The notes under the pieces: model-generated | The model's database searches: none | What the model was told of the DNA's origin: nothing | The model's input: the letters and a program-made list of their open reading frames with translations, nothing else | Assembly (NCBI RefSeq): GCF_000315625.1 | Contig: NW_005434647.1 | Coordinates: forward strand, 52,103 to 116,102 | Length of the DNA stretch: 64,000 nt | Source of the DNA: Guillardia theta CCMP2712 | Taxonomy: Eukaryota > Cryptophyceae > Pyrenomonadales > Geminigeraceae | Direction: 5' to 3' | Shown here: positions 1 through 17,400 of the stretch, piece by piece | How positions within the stretch are numbered: the first letter of the stretch is position 1 | Layout of the letters: the number at the start of each line of letters is the position of its first letter | Position numbers and translations under genes: made by a program

Positions 1-1330
1 GTCAGGAGGAAGGAGGACCTGAGCCAGGCGAAAGTTGACCTTGTGTTGGATGACTTCCGAGGCAGGACTGTCAGTGATGCGGGGAGAGGTCACATGCTGA
101 GACTGCTGTTTGCTGTCCTGCTGACTGTGGTGTAGGGATCGTCAAAGATTTTGACAAGAGGATCAAACCAGGAGAGAAAGTCAAGATAGCTGCATCCTTT
201 GCAAACGAGGATTGGTGCCAGCCCTACGTGGGTCAGGTTGGGGTGCTGGTGGAACCGGATCCTGCGACTCACGGTACTTGTCCTCATTTCGATCCCTGTG
301 ACCTGCTGTGTCAGGTACGTGGAAGGTTCACTTCGCTCGTCCACCCACGCCACCACGCCAGCTGTCCCCCCCTCCTGCTCCCCCACCACACACACACACT
401 CCTCTCTCTATCCTGCCTCCTCCTCGTATGCAATTCTTGCTTCTCTGTCAGCCTGTCACCCAAGGTACTCGATAGCACTTCTCGTTTGTCTCTTTCTTAC
501 CGCACGTCCGCTCCTTTCTTATCCTGGACGTTTAGTACACCACTGCTGTCTCCATAACAGGAACTGCAAGAGATCTTTTTTTTCTCAGTGCAACACACTT
601 TAAGTGAGTCTAAGATCCAAACCCCAAGAGATAAATTGCATTTGACTTCAATCAGCTAGTCATGCAAGGGTGTCATAGTTTCTATGTCGCGTCGCTGTGG
701 CATCGCAAGTACGAGAATGTTCTGGTGAACCACTCGGTCGTAAAATTGCTCCGTGAGCGCGCATCCATGCTTGAACAACAGGAGAGATTCTTTGCTGCGC
801 AACAAGGAAGGGAGAGTGAAGGAGAGGTGTTGCCCCAGCCTAGCATTTCCTCAATCACAAGCTCTGAGAACATGCAGTCCTTGGATTCCTCACTGCCGCC
901 TATTCAGCAGCCCAGTGGCAAGAGGAAGAATACCAAGGCCATGTTCTCCGAGGCAGAGCATGCCGAAGAGATTGTCTTCGCCGCTAAGAACAAGTTTGCT
1001 GTCAAGAGAGTCAAAGGCGGGGTTGAGTTCTGGAGACGGATCGAGCCCAAGGGAGCTGAAGACCCTTCGAGCAACGCGCTCACTAGAGAGCAGGGGCGAC
1101 AAGGAGCGATCGGAGCGAAGGAGTCCGCAGACAGGACGGATTCGTCCCTGTCAGAGCCAATCTACCTTCAGACTAATGTCAATACCTACCTCCCGCAGAT
1201 CCGAAACACCCTGGCAAAGATGTCCTTGGAGCGAGCCGCGCTGCAGCAGAGCTCGTACATGCTCAATCGGAGGTTTGCTCCGAGCAGGAGGGCCAAGAGA
1301 GCACCAGTGATATCTCTCTCGAAGGTTTGA
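1..1330 (+). CDS. 5'-truncated uncharacterised protein
   Basis: The gene enters from the left edge. Three exons join with consistent phase: 1-73, 136-314 and 710-1330, with GT-AG introns at 74-135 and 315-709 and a TGA stop at 1328-1330. The second exon encodes a compact segment containing IVKDFDKRIKPGEK and a Trp-Cys/Pro-Tyr stretch. The last exon starts YENVLVNHSVV, is helical and charged, and ends in a basic tail (RRFAPSRRAKRAP). I do not recognise a family, and the missing N-terminus lies outside the window. The 395-base intron is unusually long for this locus and pyrimidine-rich. Exon 3 is a long clear frame; the upstream exons rest on phase and splice borders only. Confidence 0.55.
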
Positions 1331-1637
1331 ACTTATGCTGGCTGCTGCCTCACTGTAACGAGGCAGAGATTCGATGTGATTTTGAGATGCTAAGTATATG
1401 TGATCAAGTAAATACATTGTGTGATTGTCGGATCGGCGTCGAGGGAGGTTTCGATGTGGATTCATGCGAATGTGACCGGAGATGTACTGAGATTGTTTCT
1501 CGTGTGCAGACACGGTTCAAGGCAAGAGAGTTTGCTTGAAGAGCCTTTAAGGGAGAAAGGGTATTTTTACAGGAAAACAATGTCTATGCAGCGCGTTCCA
1601 AGTGAGGAGAGCATGGTGGAGGCGATTGTGATTGGGT

Positions 1638-2322
1638 CTAGGCTTTTTCCGACTCTGCCACTTGTTCATCATCTTGACCACCATCAGCCTGAGAAGCAGA
1701 GTTGTCGTTATCAATCGCTTGTCCTGCTGCATGTGAGCGGCACATCTCACCATGGCAAACATCACCTGCATTGTCTGCTCCAGCCTCCTCTGGGTCCGCC
1801 AGTTTCTGCCGCTTGGCAGCAGAGGTTTTCTTGGCGTTGCTGATCTGATTTCTAAAGTTGTTCAAAGATTGCACCAGAGTCTCTTCAAACTCCTCGAACT
1901 CTGCTTCCCTCAGCGCCTGAGAGTTGCATATCACTGTGTGCTTGCAAGGAGGCAATCGCACTCTTCGAACCAACTTGGCTTGACAAGGAACCTTACCTCG
2001 ATGATGTCTTCGGGGTTGAGAGTAACCTTCTTCCTCTTGTCACATTGTTGCACAGCTCTGATGAACAAGCATGAGGGTGTAGATGAGAATGATCTCAGAG
2101 CAACATACAACTCAGTGATATAATGTATGAAAACGGTTGCGCATGCCGACAGGGCGACCCTTGCCTCTTTTGCAACCGCAACGTCTAGTTCAAGAATCGC
2201 GTTAGAACCCCATGTGACCACCGCACTTGACGCAGCTTGTATCTCATAGTTCGCAGCTTGTATCTCACAGAATCCTCACCCTCCTCACAAAGTTTGTTTG
2301 CAATTTCACTCTCTCGCGGCAT
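1638..2322 (-). CDS. Histone-fold DNA polymerase epsilon / CHRAC subunit (POLE3/DPB4-like)
   Basis: Four exons on the minus strand (2322-2280, 2184-2112, 2057-1997, 1916-1638) join in phase into a protein of about 150 residues. It starts MPRESEIANKL (helix 1 of the histone fold), continues DVAVAKEARVALSACATVF and HYITEAVQQ (long helix 2), then KRKKVTLNPEDIIEALREAEF (loop 2/helix 3) and FEETLVQSLNNFR. This is the order and spacing of POLE3/Dpb4/CHRAC17. A lysine/acid-rich tail follows, as is usual for the family. The protein pairs with a POLE4-type partner in DNA polymerase epsilon and in ISWI/CHRAC remodelling complexes. Helix 1 is short compared with animal POLE3. A second ATG 18 bases upstream (2340) is possible. 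The first intron carries a duplicated motif, CAAGCTGCG near 2230-2265. Confidence 0.85.
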
Positions 2323-3367
2323 CCCCAACCACAGGAACATCGCTCTACTCGACTCCGTCCACCCGATACATCTCCGCATGTACTCAACTATACATTCGAT
2401 CTTCGGATGAGATATCATGTCAAGATGTCTTCTTTCTCATATCATTCAATCCTTGTCATGTCATCTTTTCATCTCCTCAAAGCCTCGGCAGCCTCTCCTG
2501 CTGGCTTTGTCCAGACTTCCCGCATTATCCTCTGTTGTATCTCAAACTTCCACACTCCCGTTCCTCCATCGCAATTTCTTGACCCACCTGGCTAAAATTG
2601 CTCCTTCCCTGCTATGTCTGTATTCTCCTTTCTTGCCTGTCTCTTCCCTTTCTCCCCATTCTCTCTTTTCCCTTCTCAATTATCGATTGTTCATTCTTCA
2701 CGTTTAACGCCTCAACCTTTGTTTCCTATTCTGAATGCTTCGACCTTCGTTCGCCATGGTTTTCACTCACCTTTCGGCAGGTTCATCGCCATGATCTTGC
2801 TCACGTTCGACATCGGCAGTCGGTCTGCGTCCCCCATGTTCCCGCCAACTTCCTTCCTGTACCCCTGCCCCTGCACCCACTGACATACCCCCATGACCTA
2901 CAAAGAACCCCTCCCATTGACCACAATTTCACCCCTCCTTCCCGGTACCTCACCCCTTGGCACAATCTGGATCAATTAGAGTCCGCCTCAGAATTGCAAT
3001 TATCAACCACCCCTTCAGTTCTCACCACCCCTGGTCATCAGAATACCCCTCTAAAACCCAGCTTTCACCCCACCGTTTCACTACGAATGGCTTGACTGCA
3101 GCTCAATCCACCCCCTTGTTACAAGAAAACAGTTGGACCCCCACCCCCCATTTCCCGTCGATGCACCCCCACAATTCGACAACCCCACCCCTTCTCTGAA
3201 TTGAGAGTGCCAGGTCAGAGACCTGACCACCTTCACCCCATCCAAACATAGGAATTTAGTGGGTAGGGGGTCATCAGAGGGTCTTCGCTCTATGAGCACG
3301 GGCGTGCGAGGAGAGGAAGGAAGGAGGCGGTAGAGAAGCAGCGAGAGAAGCAGCGATGAAGGCAGGA

Positions 3368-3441
<74 letters not shown>

Positions 3442-3632
3442 TCAGAAGGACGATAAGTTTAAAAGTATCAAGGGGAAGAGTGCAGAAAGCTGTTGTGTTG
3501 GAAAATTAGGAAGACCAATATCCTTCATGAGGTAGGTTCAAACATGCGCAAGCAGACGTGGAAGCAAACAAGAAACGTCGAGAGAGTTGGAATGATATTT
3601 TTCACTGACATCAAATGAATTCAAGTTTCAGG
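2323..3632. other. Intergenic region: pyrimidine-rich stretch, TACCCC-type block, GGCA repeat
   Basis: No gene is supported here. About 2560-2760 is C/T-rich on the plus strand. About 2880-3280 is the first example in the window of a filler sequence dominated by irregular CACCCC/TACCCC words. A GGCA microsatellite follows. The remainder up to the SEC13 start codon is unremarkable and may hold the SEC13 promoter and 5' UTR. Confidence 0.6.
3367..3440. repeat. (GGCA)n tetranucleotide microsatellite
   Basis: About 18 near-perfect tandem copies of GGCA, ending in GGCAGTCAG, lie in the intergenic region upstream of SEC13. Confidence 0.95.
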
Positions 3633-5085
3633 ATGGCTGCAATGGTCGCTCAGCCACAATCTCAAGGGCCCATGCCAGATTCATCCATCGACACACAGCA
3701 TGAAGACATGATTGTAAGCCTTGTTGGTGTTTGACAGTGCTCTCACTCTCCTGCTAGCATGACGTGCAGCTCGACTACTACGGGAAGAGACTCGCGACGT
3801 GCTCGTCGGATCGATTCATCAAGATCTTTGACGTGAGCTGCTTGCTCCTCCTCCTCGCCCCCTCACGCCTCCTCCAAGGTTTCCCCGGATCAAACGTCCC
3901 ACCAACTTTCCGCTACCATCGCCGCGCATGAGGGACCCATCTGGCAGGTCTTGCCCTCTGCAACTCGGTCTTTGCCTTTCTTCATTGATCTGCTGGCCTC
4001 AGGTTGCCTGGGCTCACCCCAAGTTCGGGAGCATCCTAGCCTCTTGCTCGTATGATCGCAAGGTACGGTACGATGCTATATCCCTCGCATGCTCAAGTCT
4101 TCTGGTCTTTCCAGGTTTGTGTGTGGAAGGAGGTTCAGCTTCAGCAGTGGACCAAGATCTACGAGTACGCGGACCATCAGTCTTCCGTCAACAGCATCGC
4201 CTTCGCCCCCCACGAGCTCGGGCTGAAGCTCGCCGCCGCTTCAGCTGATGGAACAATCTCGATCTTGAGCTGGAGAGGTGCTGGACAGACTGGCAGCCTC
4301 GTGATCTCACTCGATCTCGCAGGGCAAGGGGACAACTCGTGGGACGAGCGTGTGGTGCATGACGCGCATCAGATCGGTTGCAATGCAGTTTCATGGGCCC
4401 CTGCTGCTGCTCCTGGCTCGAGCACTACGGCCAATGCCACGTCGCTACAAGCAGGTGGCATACAAGAAGAGGGGAGCAAACGAGCGAGTGACCTGGTTGT
4501 CAGCGTTTGTGAGCGGAGGATGCGACGGAGTTGTCAGGATTTGGAGGATAAAGGAATCGGGAGACGTGGTGCTCGACGAGGAGTTCAACCGCATGTATCA
4601 GGTGCGAGAGAGCCGGAACCAACTCATGCTGTCCCATGCTGATCTTGTCTCAGAGCTCTCAGCACTCTGGTTGGGTCAGGGATGTAGCATGGGCCCCCAG
4701 CCTCGGCCTGCCCGTCCAGGTGACGAGGTGCTGCTGGACCTCCGCATGTGACGTCATCGGCAGACCATCGCGAGCTGCGCGGAAGACAAGGTCGTCATGA
4801 TCTGGAGCCAAGCACCCGGCAAGGCCTGGTGGATCTCTGCTGGAGGTGTGTGCAGGCGGTGACGGCTGGTAGGACCTGCAAGAAGCTGCCGACGTTCGAT
4901 GCTGTCGTGTGGCGCGTGAGCTGGTCGCTGACAGGCAACGTGCTCGCGGTGTCATGCGGAGACGGGAAGGTGAAGCAGTGTGATGGGAGAAAGAAGCGTT
5001 GTGAGCAGAGGAGCAGGTGACGCTATGGAAGGAGAGCCTTGACGGCGAATGGAAACTCGTCGAGTCCATTGCGGACTCGCAGTGA
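3633..5085 (+). CDS. SEC13: SEC13, WD40 subunit of COPII coat and nuclear pore
   Basis: Ten exons join in phase: 3633-3713, 3758-3832, 3879-3947, 4003-4062, 4115-4454, 4504-4601, 4654-4719, 4764-4828, 4873-4969 and 5017-5085 (TGA). Diagnostic SEC13 blade sequences occur in order: [128 protein letters not shown] and VTLWKE. The protein forms a six-bladed open propeller that pairs with SEC31 in the COPII cage and with the NUP145C/NUP96 module of the nuclear pore. Nine introns of about 44-56 bases split a roughly 325-codon gene. Its 3' end lies only about 155 bases from the 3' end of the convergent deubiquitinase gene. The 4455-4503 intron is inferred from a frame change. Confidence 0.95.
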
Positions 5086-5240
5086 GAGGAGCTGGAGGAG
5101 GAGCCCAGCAGAGGTCACGAGAGTTCACCGTATATCACAAGAAAGAATATCAGCAGCCCCCCTCCTCTCCTCACTCGAGCGCCTCATAGGGTTCGCGTCT
5201 GCCACGGCGTCAGCGCGTCAGGTGTCGAAGGGTTCGGCAC

Positions 5241-10916
<5,676 letters not shown>

Positions 10917-12308
10917 CGGTTTCTCCGCACCCTGAGAAGGAGTAGCGTCAACAAGATCGTATCACATGCTAAATAACTTGAAATCTCCTTGTCAGAAAGA
11001 GCTGGATCAATGGACGATGGTGATCTATTATGCGCGTGACACGAGCACTCAATCAAAAGGAAAACAAGTGAATGCATTGGATCGTTAATGCTCAGAAGGA
11101 AACGTGCAGCGAAACCAAGAGAATTGAGGTCAAGGAACGAGCGATAGTGTTCCCGCAAAGCTGCATGTAACAACAGCGGGGAGTAGAGACTTGAACGAGT
11201 GGGTGAACTGGAAGAGAGAATGGGCAGGGATGAGGGGTTCGAGCGGAGGGGAGAAGGTGAAGAAGGTTCGATTGTGAATGAATTTTCATGGGTGGAGAGT
11301 AGAGAGAGAGAGAGGAGGAGGAAGCAAGAGGAGGTGGAGAAGGGAGGGAGGGAAATCTACAAGAAAGAGAAGGCAAGCAGGCAGGCAGGCAAGCAGAGAA
11401 GGCAGGAAGGCAGGCAGAGGGAGTGAGAGAGAGACGCGGAGAGAGAAGAAGAGAGAAGAAGAGAAGGCGGTAGAGGAGCGGAGGTATAGCGAGAGCAAGG
11501 TACGCTAGATGGCAACACGCATGGACGATGGACATGGAATGATATTGTACGAGATTGACCGTTACTATCCCGTTGCATTCCAGAACTTTTCTCTGGAAGC
11601 CTCCGAACTCGGCGGCGGCCCGCCTCAGCGGCCATTCACAGGCCCCGGGCCGGCTGTCACTGGCTACGCCGGGGCCTGGCCGCGCCGTGAGTCACCGACA
11701 CCGACTCGGAGTCATAGCCCGGCCCAGTGCCAGGCCCTCACTCGCGGCAGCCCGGGCCGGCCGCCGGTCGGCTCAGCGGCTCCGCCGGACGTGACTCACA
11801 CGGCGGGCCCCCCGGATGCGGCCGGCCGGGCCCGGCGGCCCGGCGCCTCCCGGAGTCCCGGCCCTGAGTCCGGCGCCGGGGCCCCGTGTCGGAGTGGCTC
11901 GGAGTCTGCGGCCTACTGAGTGAGAGTGGGCCAAGCCAGCCTGGGCCGCCGGGCGAGTCTGTCAACTTGGGCCCGCCCGGGCCAGGGCCGGTTTCACCTG
12001 AGTAGGCTCAGTCACGACGGCCGAACTTCGGAAGTTTCCGAAGCGGTCACCGGGTCAAGCCGCCCGCCGCGCGGCCGCTGCACGGGACTCCTTGAACAGG
12101 CTCAACATTGAGAAGGACTACAAACTGAAAGCATTTAACTTAAGTTCTAAGCCTGAACTCCGACCAAACCCCATCAGGCATCGGCTACTTCACGGTTTCA
12201 CCGTGACCGTCAGGTCTCGGATCAGAAACTGGCTTCTGGCAAGGAACAGAGCAGCTGACAACTCCATTCAATTCAGAAATATCTAGAATCTATTGATGAA
12301 ACATCTCT
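10917..12308. other. Non-coding region with purine-rich stretch and GC-rich block
   Basis: No convincing gene is visible. About 11200-11500 is A/G-rich and low in complexity. About 11600-12080 is a very GC-rich block built from CCGG, GGCC, CCCGGG, GAGTC and GTCAC words, unlike the neighbouring exons. It may include the deubiquitinase promoter near 10917. Confidence 0.55.
11600..12080. repeat. GC-rich degenerate filler block 1
   Basis: The composition changes abruptly to runs of CCGG/GGCC/GGGCCC words mixed with GAGTC/GACTC and CAGTG/GTCAC. No exon with protein similarity was seen. The same sequence style recurs near 13385, 19925, 21640, 29200-30660, 38460, 51590 and 63400-63800. Confidence 0.7.
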
Positions 12309-12664
12309 TTATGATTGATTCTCCTGAATCTTGTACCCGAGCTGTGAAACAAACTGTGTCAGTATCTTGGCACAGATTAAAAATCATGGTTCCCACAATT
12401 AAAAATCACTCAAGGTTCCCAAAGAGAGTGCCAAGGATAATATGCAACAGACGGAACGAAAGATCTCACCTGCAAGGCAGCATCTTCGTAGCTCACACCT
12501 TTCTGCTCAGCATATTCCTTGAGTTCACGTGCTTTTCTTCTCACGTCCATCAGACGGACAGCAATGAATCCACCTCCGTAGATTGTCACACCAAACAGTC
12601 CGACCACAGCCGAGCGATGCAGGACATCGATGAACTGCAACATGCCGTCAGATGAAATCGCCAT
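12309..12664 (-). CDS. Small single-pass membrane protein, 75 residues
   Basis: Two exons (12664-12470 and 12341-12309) join through a GT-AG intron of 128 bases and end in TAA. A short N-terminus (MAISSDGMLQFIDVLHR) leads into one hydrophobic helix (VVGLFGVTIYGGGFIAV), followed by a basic/acidic amphipathic tail (RKARELKEYAEQK) and a terminal LGYKIQENQS. One N-terminal helix plus a charged matrix-like tail recalls small mitochondrial inner-membrane assembly factors such as the COX14 class. That is a resemblance of layout only. The gene sits alone between two GC-rich filler blocks, which argues that it is functional and not random open sequence. Confidence 0.6.
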
Positions 12665-14416
12665 GAAGCTTCGCCCTGAGGATCATCTTTCTCTCACTCT
12701 TACGAAACCAAGCAAAGCGTTACGGTGCAATTAACAACATACGTTGTAACACGACTATATGTCGGATGTTTTCAGACATCCTCGGCACTTCCTTTCTATG
12801 TACAGCAAAACTAGCAACAAACTCCAAGTTCTTTTGTCAGAGCAAAAATCGACAACACAAGAAGAATGCAAGGGTTGAGATTCGTGAAGCCATCATAACT
12901 AGTTTTGAAGTACTCTTTCTCTGTGTCAAAGATACTAACTCACTGGAACCCAAAGTGTCTTTTACACATATACTTATCTGCTGAAAATTTTCAAAGGATG
13001 TTCCGCTTCATTGCACTCATACTCCCTATCAATTTGGAATGCAAGAAAAGTTTCACTGAGTGAGGGCAGCAATGTACAATGTGGGTGATATGGACCTTGT
13101 TTCAGTGATAAAGGATGTTTCTAGCACTTCTCAACCTTCATCATCATTGAGTTCATTGTTTGTCGGGCTCATTCGTCACGCATTATCATATCGGCTTCCG
13201 CATGTTCTTGCTGCCTCCATCGTGCTCACCTTCATTGCGCTTAGTAAGCCGGCAGAGTACCCACTACCCCCTTGTTGGCTGACACCCACATGAATAAAAG
13301 GAGAGTGAACACATCCCACCCGGTTAAAATCCTCCATTTGTACCCGTGGTGTTTCCCTTTCAATCACCCCTGACCCCAACACTTTAGATCACCTCCCGCG
13401 GCCCGGCCCGGCCCGGCACCGGGCCGCCGCCCGCAGGCCCTGCCAGGCAGTACGGACGGTCACAGTGTCCTAGTCACGTGATCGGATCGGACCGTGACTG
13501 GCCCGGCCCCGGCAGTGCCGTGGCAGCCTGGCGCATGACTCGTGACGTGCCGCAGTGCCGCCCGGCCAGTGCGGGTTGCTTGACTGACTCAGGCTAGTAC
13601 GCCGGGGGAGGCTGACTAACTTAATTACTACTACGAAGTTCAGATCCGGGCCGCCGGTCACTGAGGCCCGGCCCATGGTCGCCAGTTTCCGAGCGCGGGG
13701 GTGAAAGTTTGAACTTGTCACAGTGAGTGTCGCGGGCCCGGGGGTCAGGCTTACAAACGGTTCCGATCAAGTTCTCTGGCTGCTGCAGTGAGGCTCAGGC
13801 TCCGACTCTGTCTCAGGCTTGCCAACGCTGTCTTCAATTTAGTTCAACGGTTCTCTCAGTTTGGATCACTGTCATTGAGAGTGGCAAGCGGATTGACTCA
13901 CAGTGTGAGGATCCGATCACTCAGAAGTTACAGTACGGTCCGGCATGATCCGATGATCCGATGATCCCGGATCATGATAGTACCGACGGTCGGTCATCCC
14001 TCGGAGGCCCGGACTTGAACTTGCCAAAGTTGCCCAAACTTAAAATGAGTTTTATTCAAGAGCCAGTTCAACAGGAACTAAATTAAATCTATTATAAAGA
14101 AGTACCACAAGAGACTCGAAGTATACAGCCCCGTACTGATTTTAGTCCTCTGGAAGCGAATGTCACGAATTTAAAACAACTATAAATGCTAGAGTTCGTT
14201 TTTTGATAGGCTACTGGTAGTAACAGCTACGGTCATATCTACAAATATAAAACAAAAACATTTTATGATTTCAGTTAGCATCAGTTGTACCATTCATGAT
14301 ATAATGTTATAAAGGTACTGAGACGGAGCGTCCTAGTAGTACAGCTTTGTATTGTTTGATACTACCGAATTTTACACAGTGGCAGAGGCGACCCACCAGC
14401 TCCACCAGCCGCCGGC
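12665..14416. other. Non-coding region between small membrane protein and coiled-coil gene
   Basis: No supported gene is present. The order is: ordinary AT-moderate DNA (12665-13240), a short TACCCC/CCACCC-type patch (about 13250-13380), a GC-rich block (about 13385-13990) rich in CCGG, CAGTG and GATCCGATGATC words, then AT-rich DNA (14040-14350) with recurring GTAC words. The same three compositions recur together elsewhere in the window. Confidence 0.55.
13385..13990. repeat. GC-rich degenerate filler block 2
   Basis: The block starts with alternating CCCGGC/GGCCC words and ends in repeated GATCCGATGATC-type words at about 13945-13980. There is no coding similarity. Confidence 0.65.
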
Positions 14417-17400
14417 ATGTTCGCTCCTCCCTCCGGCAAAGCTTCTCCTCCTTCCCGCCCCCCACCCTCCCAAGACGCCAAGCAGAAGTCCTCTGCTCCT
14501 AGAATACCCGAGCGAAATGCCAACAATAAGTCAGCAGGGCCCGCGGCGCCTCAAACTCCCACACACTCTTCGGAAGGTGCCCCGCCTACTTTGCTTTGCG
14601 CTTGTTCATGCAACTTAGCGTCTCGCTCAATGTGTGAGAGACAGCTCACAGTCTTGCCTCAGGCTTGTCCGAAAACCATGACAACAAGATGCACAGAAGT
14701 GCCGACGAGACACAGGTTCATCCAGCTCGTGAAGAGGTGGCCAAGAAAGCGGAAGCCAAAAGCGGAAATCTGGAGCAGAAGATGCAGCTCATGGACTTGA
14801 TCTCTGAAAGAGAGTCATTGTTGCTGGAGAAGACAAAGTTGCTTGAAAATCTGTGAATGTTGCCTGGACGATCGATCTAGTTTGCTGACTTCATCACAGG
14901 AGGGTGGAACGAGAAAAATTGTACAGGATGGAAGCCAGTCAAATGCAGATGCAGGCCGAATCGCAGCGTTTCAGGTGCAGGATGAAGAGGATGAGGCTGT
15001 TGTAGATGAGGAATGATTGAGACAAATAGGGCTGAAAACCTAACTCTACAAGAACGCTTGAAGCAGCTCAAAGACGAAGTGGATCAACAGAAGGCTGCCA
15101 GTGTACCTGCCAACCAGATGGATGCTCTCCAGAAGGAATGATCCTGACACTTGAGCATTGATCTTGTGTCTTACACCAGTGACTGCAGGAGCTTTCAGAC
15201 AGCAAAACCCTCCTTGAAAAGGTGAATTCAGAGAAGGCTGAAGCACTGGAAAGTCTGAAAACAGCACAAAGGTTTACTACATCTGATCAGATTTCGTTTC
15301 TGAACATAGTTACTTTATAGCAAAGTGAAAGATCTTGAAAGTTCACAACAGGAGAAAAACAAGACAAAGAATAAAGACCTTGAGAAGCGAATTACAAAGC
15401 TCGAAGTAAAACAATCTCTACTGTCTGTTTGCAGCCTTAATTCCTTTTCAGAAAGAACTTTCGGATAGTGTACGACAAGCCAACACTCTTAAGGCTGATT
15501 TGCAGAAGAAAGAAGCCGAATTGTCAGATGTCAAGGTGGCCTCGTGCTGTGTGTTGTGATTGGAATTGAAAGTTGGCGTTCAAGGCTCAGAACTCTGCCT
15601 CGAAGGAGTCCGTGGATAGCCAAATAGTCCTCTTGGAGAAGAAAGTCAGTGACTGCAACCTGTGGTCTCGCATCTCCGATGTTGATGTTGTATTTCCAGA
15701 TTCTTGAATACGAGCGTGAGAAATCAGAGCTGACGAGTCGGATCCAATCGCAGAGGCATCAAGCAGCAAATGCACATCATGTGAGATCACTGAATGTTCA
15801 ATGTAGTGAGGAGACAGCTTCCGCAAATACAATGAAAGAAGAGTTCGAAAAGAGGCAGAATCTCTTGGAGGCTCAATTTGAAGATCTGCAGGTATGATGC
15901 CATGTCCTGTAGCATCCACCTGACACTTGTAAAAGAAACAGATGAAGGAGCAGGAAGATTCCATGTGCTCTGAGGTTTGTTCATGCCTTGCGGGATCAAT
16001 CTGCTTGACAGTGCATACGCAATGCAGATGGACAAGAAGCAACAACGGATCGAGCAGTTGGAGTCTGAGTTGAAAATCAAAGCAGGGCAAAGCGACACCA
16101 CGAAAGACAGAATGGCTGAACTCGAGAAGGGTCTCAACGAGGTGTTTCTGCTGGCTCACATCCGAATGTGCCATCATGACACTTTGCTTTGCCAGTCTCA
16201 TCATCAGATTGAAATGAAAGAGAAGGAAGTCCAGCATTTGCAGCAGTGTCTGAATAAGGCGGAGCAGGAACTCATTGAATCGCAACAAAAACTGCAAAAT
16301 CAAAATCAATCCGTGCACAAGGAACAAGAAGCAAAGGTATTCAAACTGTGAGGTGTGGAGTTTCTCATGGTGTGAGATGCCAGCTGGCCGAGAGCGAGAG
16401 GACCATCTTGGAGTTGAGCAAGAAGATAGAAGGTGCTCCTGGCATTCATCCTCCTGGTCTAACCTGTTGTGAAGGACTTGAGAAAGGACATGCTGAGCTG
16501 AAGGAGAAACATGACCTCTCTGTCTCAAACAATATGCAACAGTCAGCGGCGTTGAAAGATGCAGAGTCAGCGCTGACGGAAGCGGAAGAGCGATACAAGC
16601 AAGTGGTAGCTACTGCAAAACCTTCTTGAGCGTTGGATTGACTGGGAAAGCAGGCGGAATCGAGATTGGCTTTTGAGGTTCAGATCAAGGAATTGACCGG
16701 AGAGAGAAATGCTCTGGATGAGCAGTCAAAGGACATGCAATCCAAGATTGTCTCTTTGGAGCAAGAATTAAGAAGTCTGTCCTTGTCAAAGGACCAGGAA
16801 CTAACATCTGAGAAAACGAAGTATGAAACTGAGCTTGGAAGGCTTCAGGAAAAAAGCAAAACTCTCCAACAGGATCTGGAAAAAGCATACCTGGAGAAGG
16901 AAACCGTTTCGAAAGAATTGCAGAATGCTAAAGAGAGTCATGAGGCTTCTGTTCAGAAGCTTGTCAAAGAGATCGCAGGGCTGAAAGATACCGCTTCTAC
17001 ACAACAAAAGTCCATACAGGATTTACACATACATCGGTCAACTCTCGAGTCAGAAATCAACAAGAGAGATCAACAGAAAACTGAGCTCAATCAAAAGCTT
17101 CAATTCAGTGAAGAAAAAGTCCAGAAACTAGAGAGTGATAATCGCAAGAACAGTGAATCTTATCATAATGAGCTGGAACGAATCACTGCACAACACAAGG
17201 CGGAAACAAAACAGAAAGAAGCAGAGATGAAGATGACTCTCTCCAACATCCAAGAGAAATATGAGTCTAATTTGAAGGAGCTGAAGAATGTAATAGAAAA
17301 GCAGGCTACAGAGATTGAGACGAAAAACAAAATTTTCGCTCATCAAGAGGAACAATTCACAAAGCAAGTTCAAATTTTTTCAGGTAGGCTTGCAAAGGCT

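Noticed and set aside
11509-11919. A 136-codon frame through the GC-rich block as a gene
   Set aside because: Its Pro/Gly/Arg/Ala-rich product follows from base composition alone, similar frames exist on the opposite strand, and no splice structure or similarity supports it.
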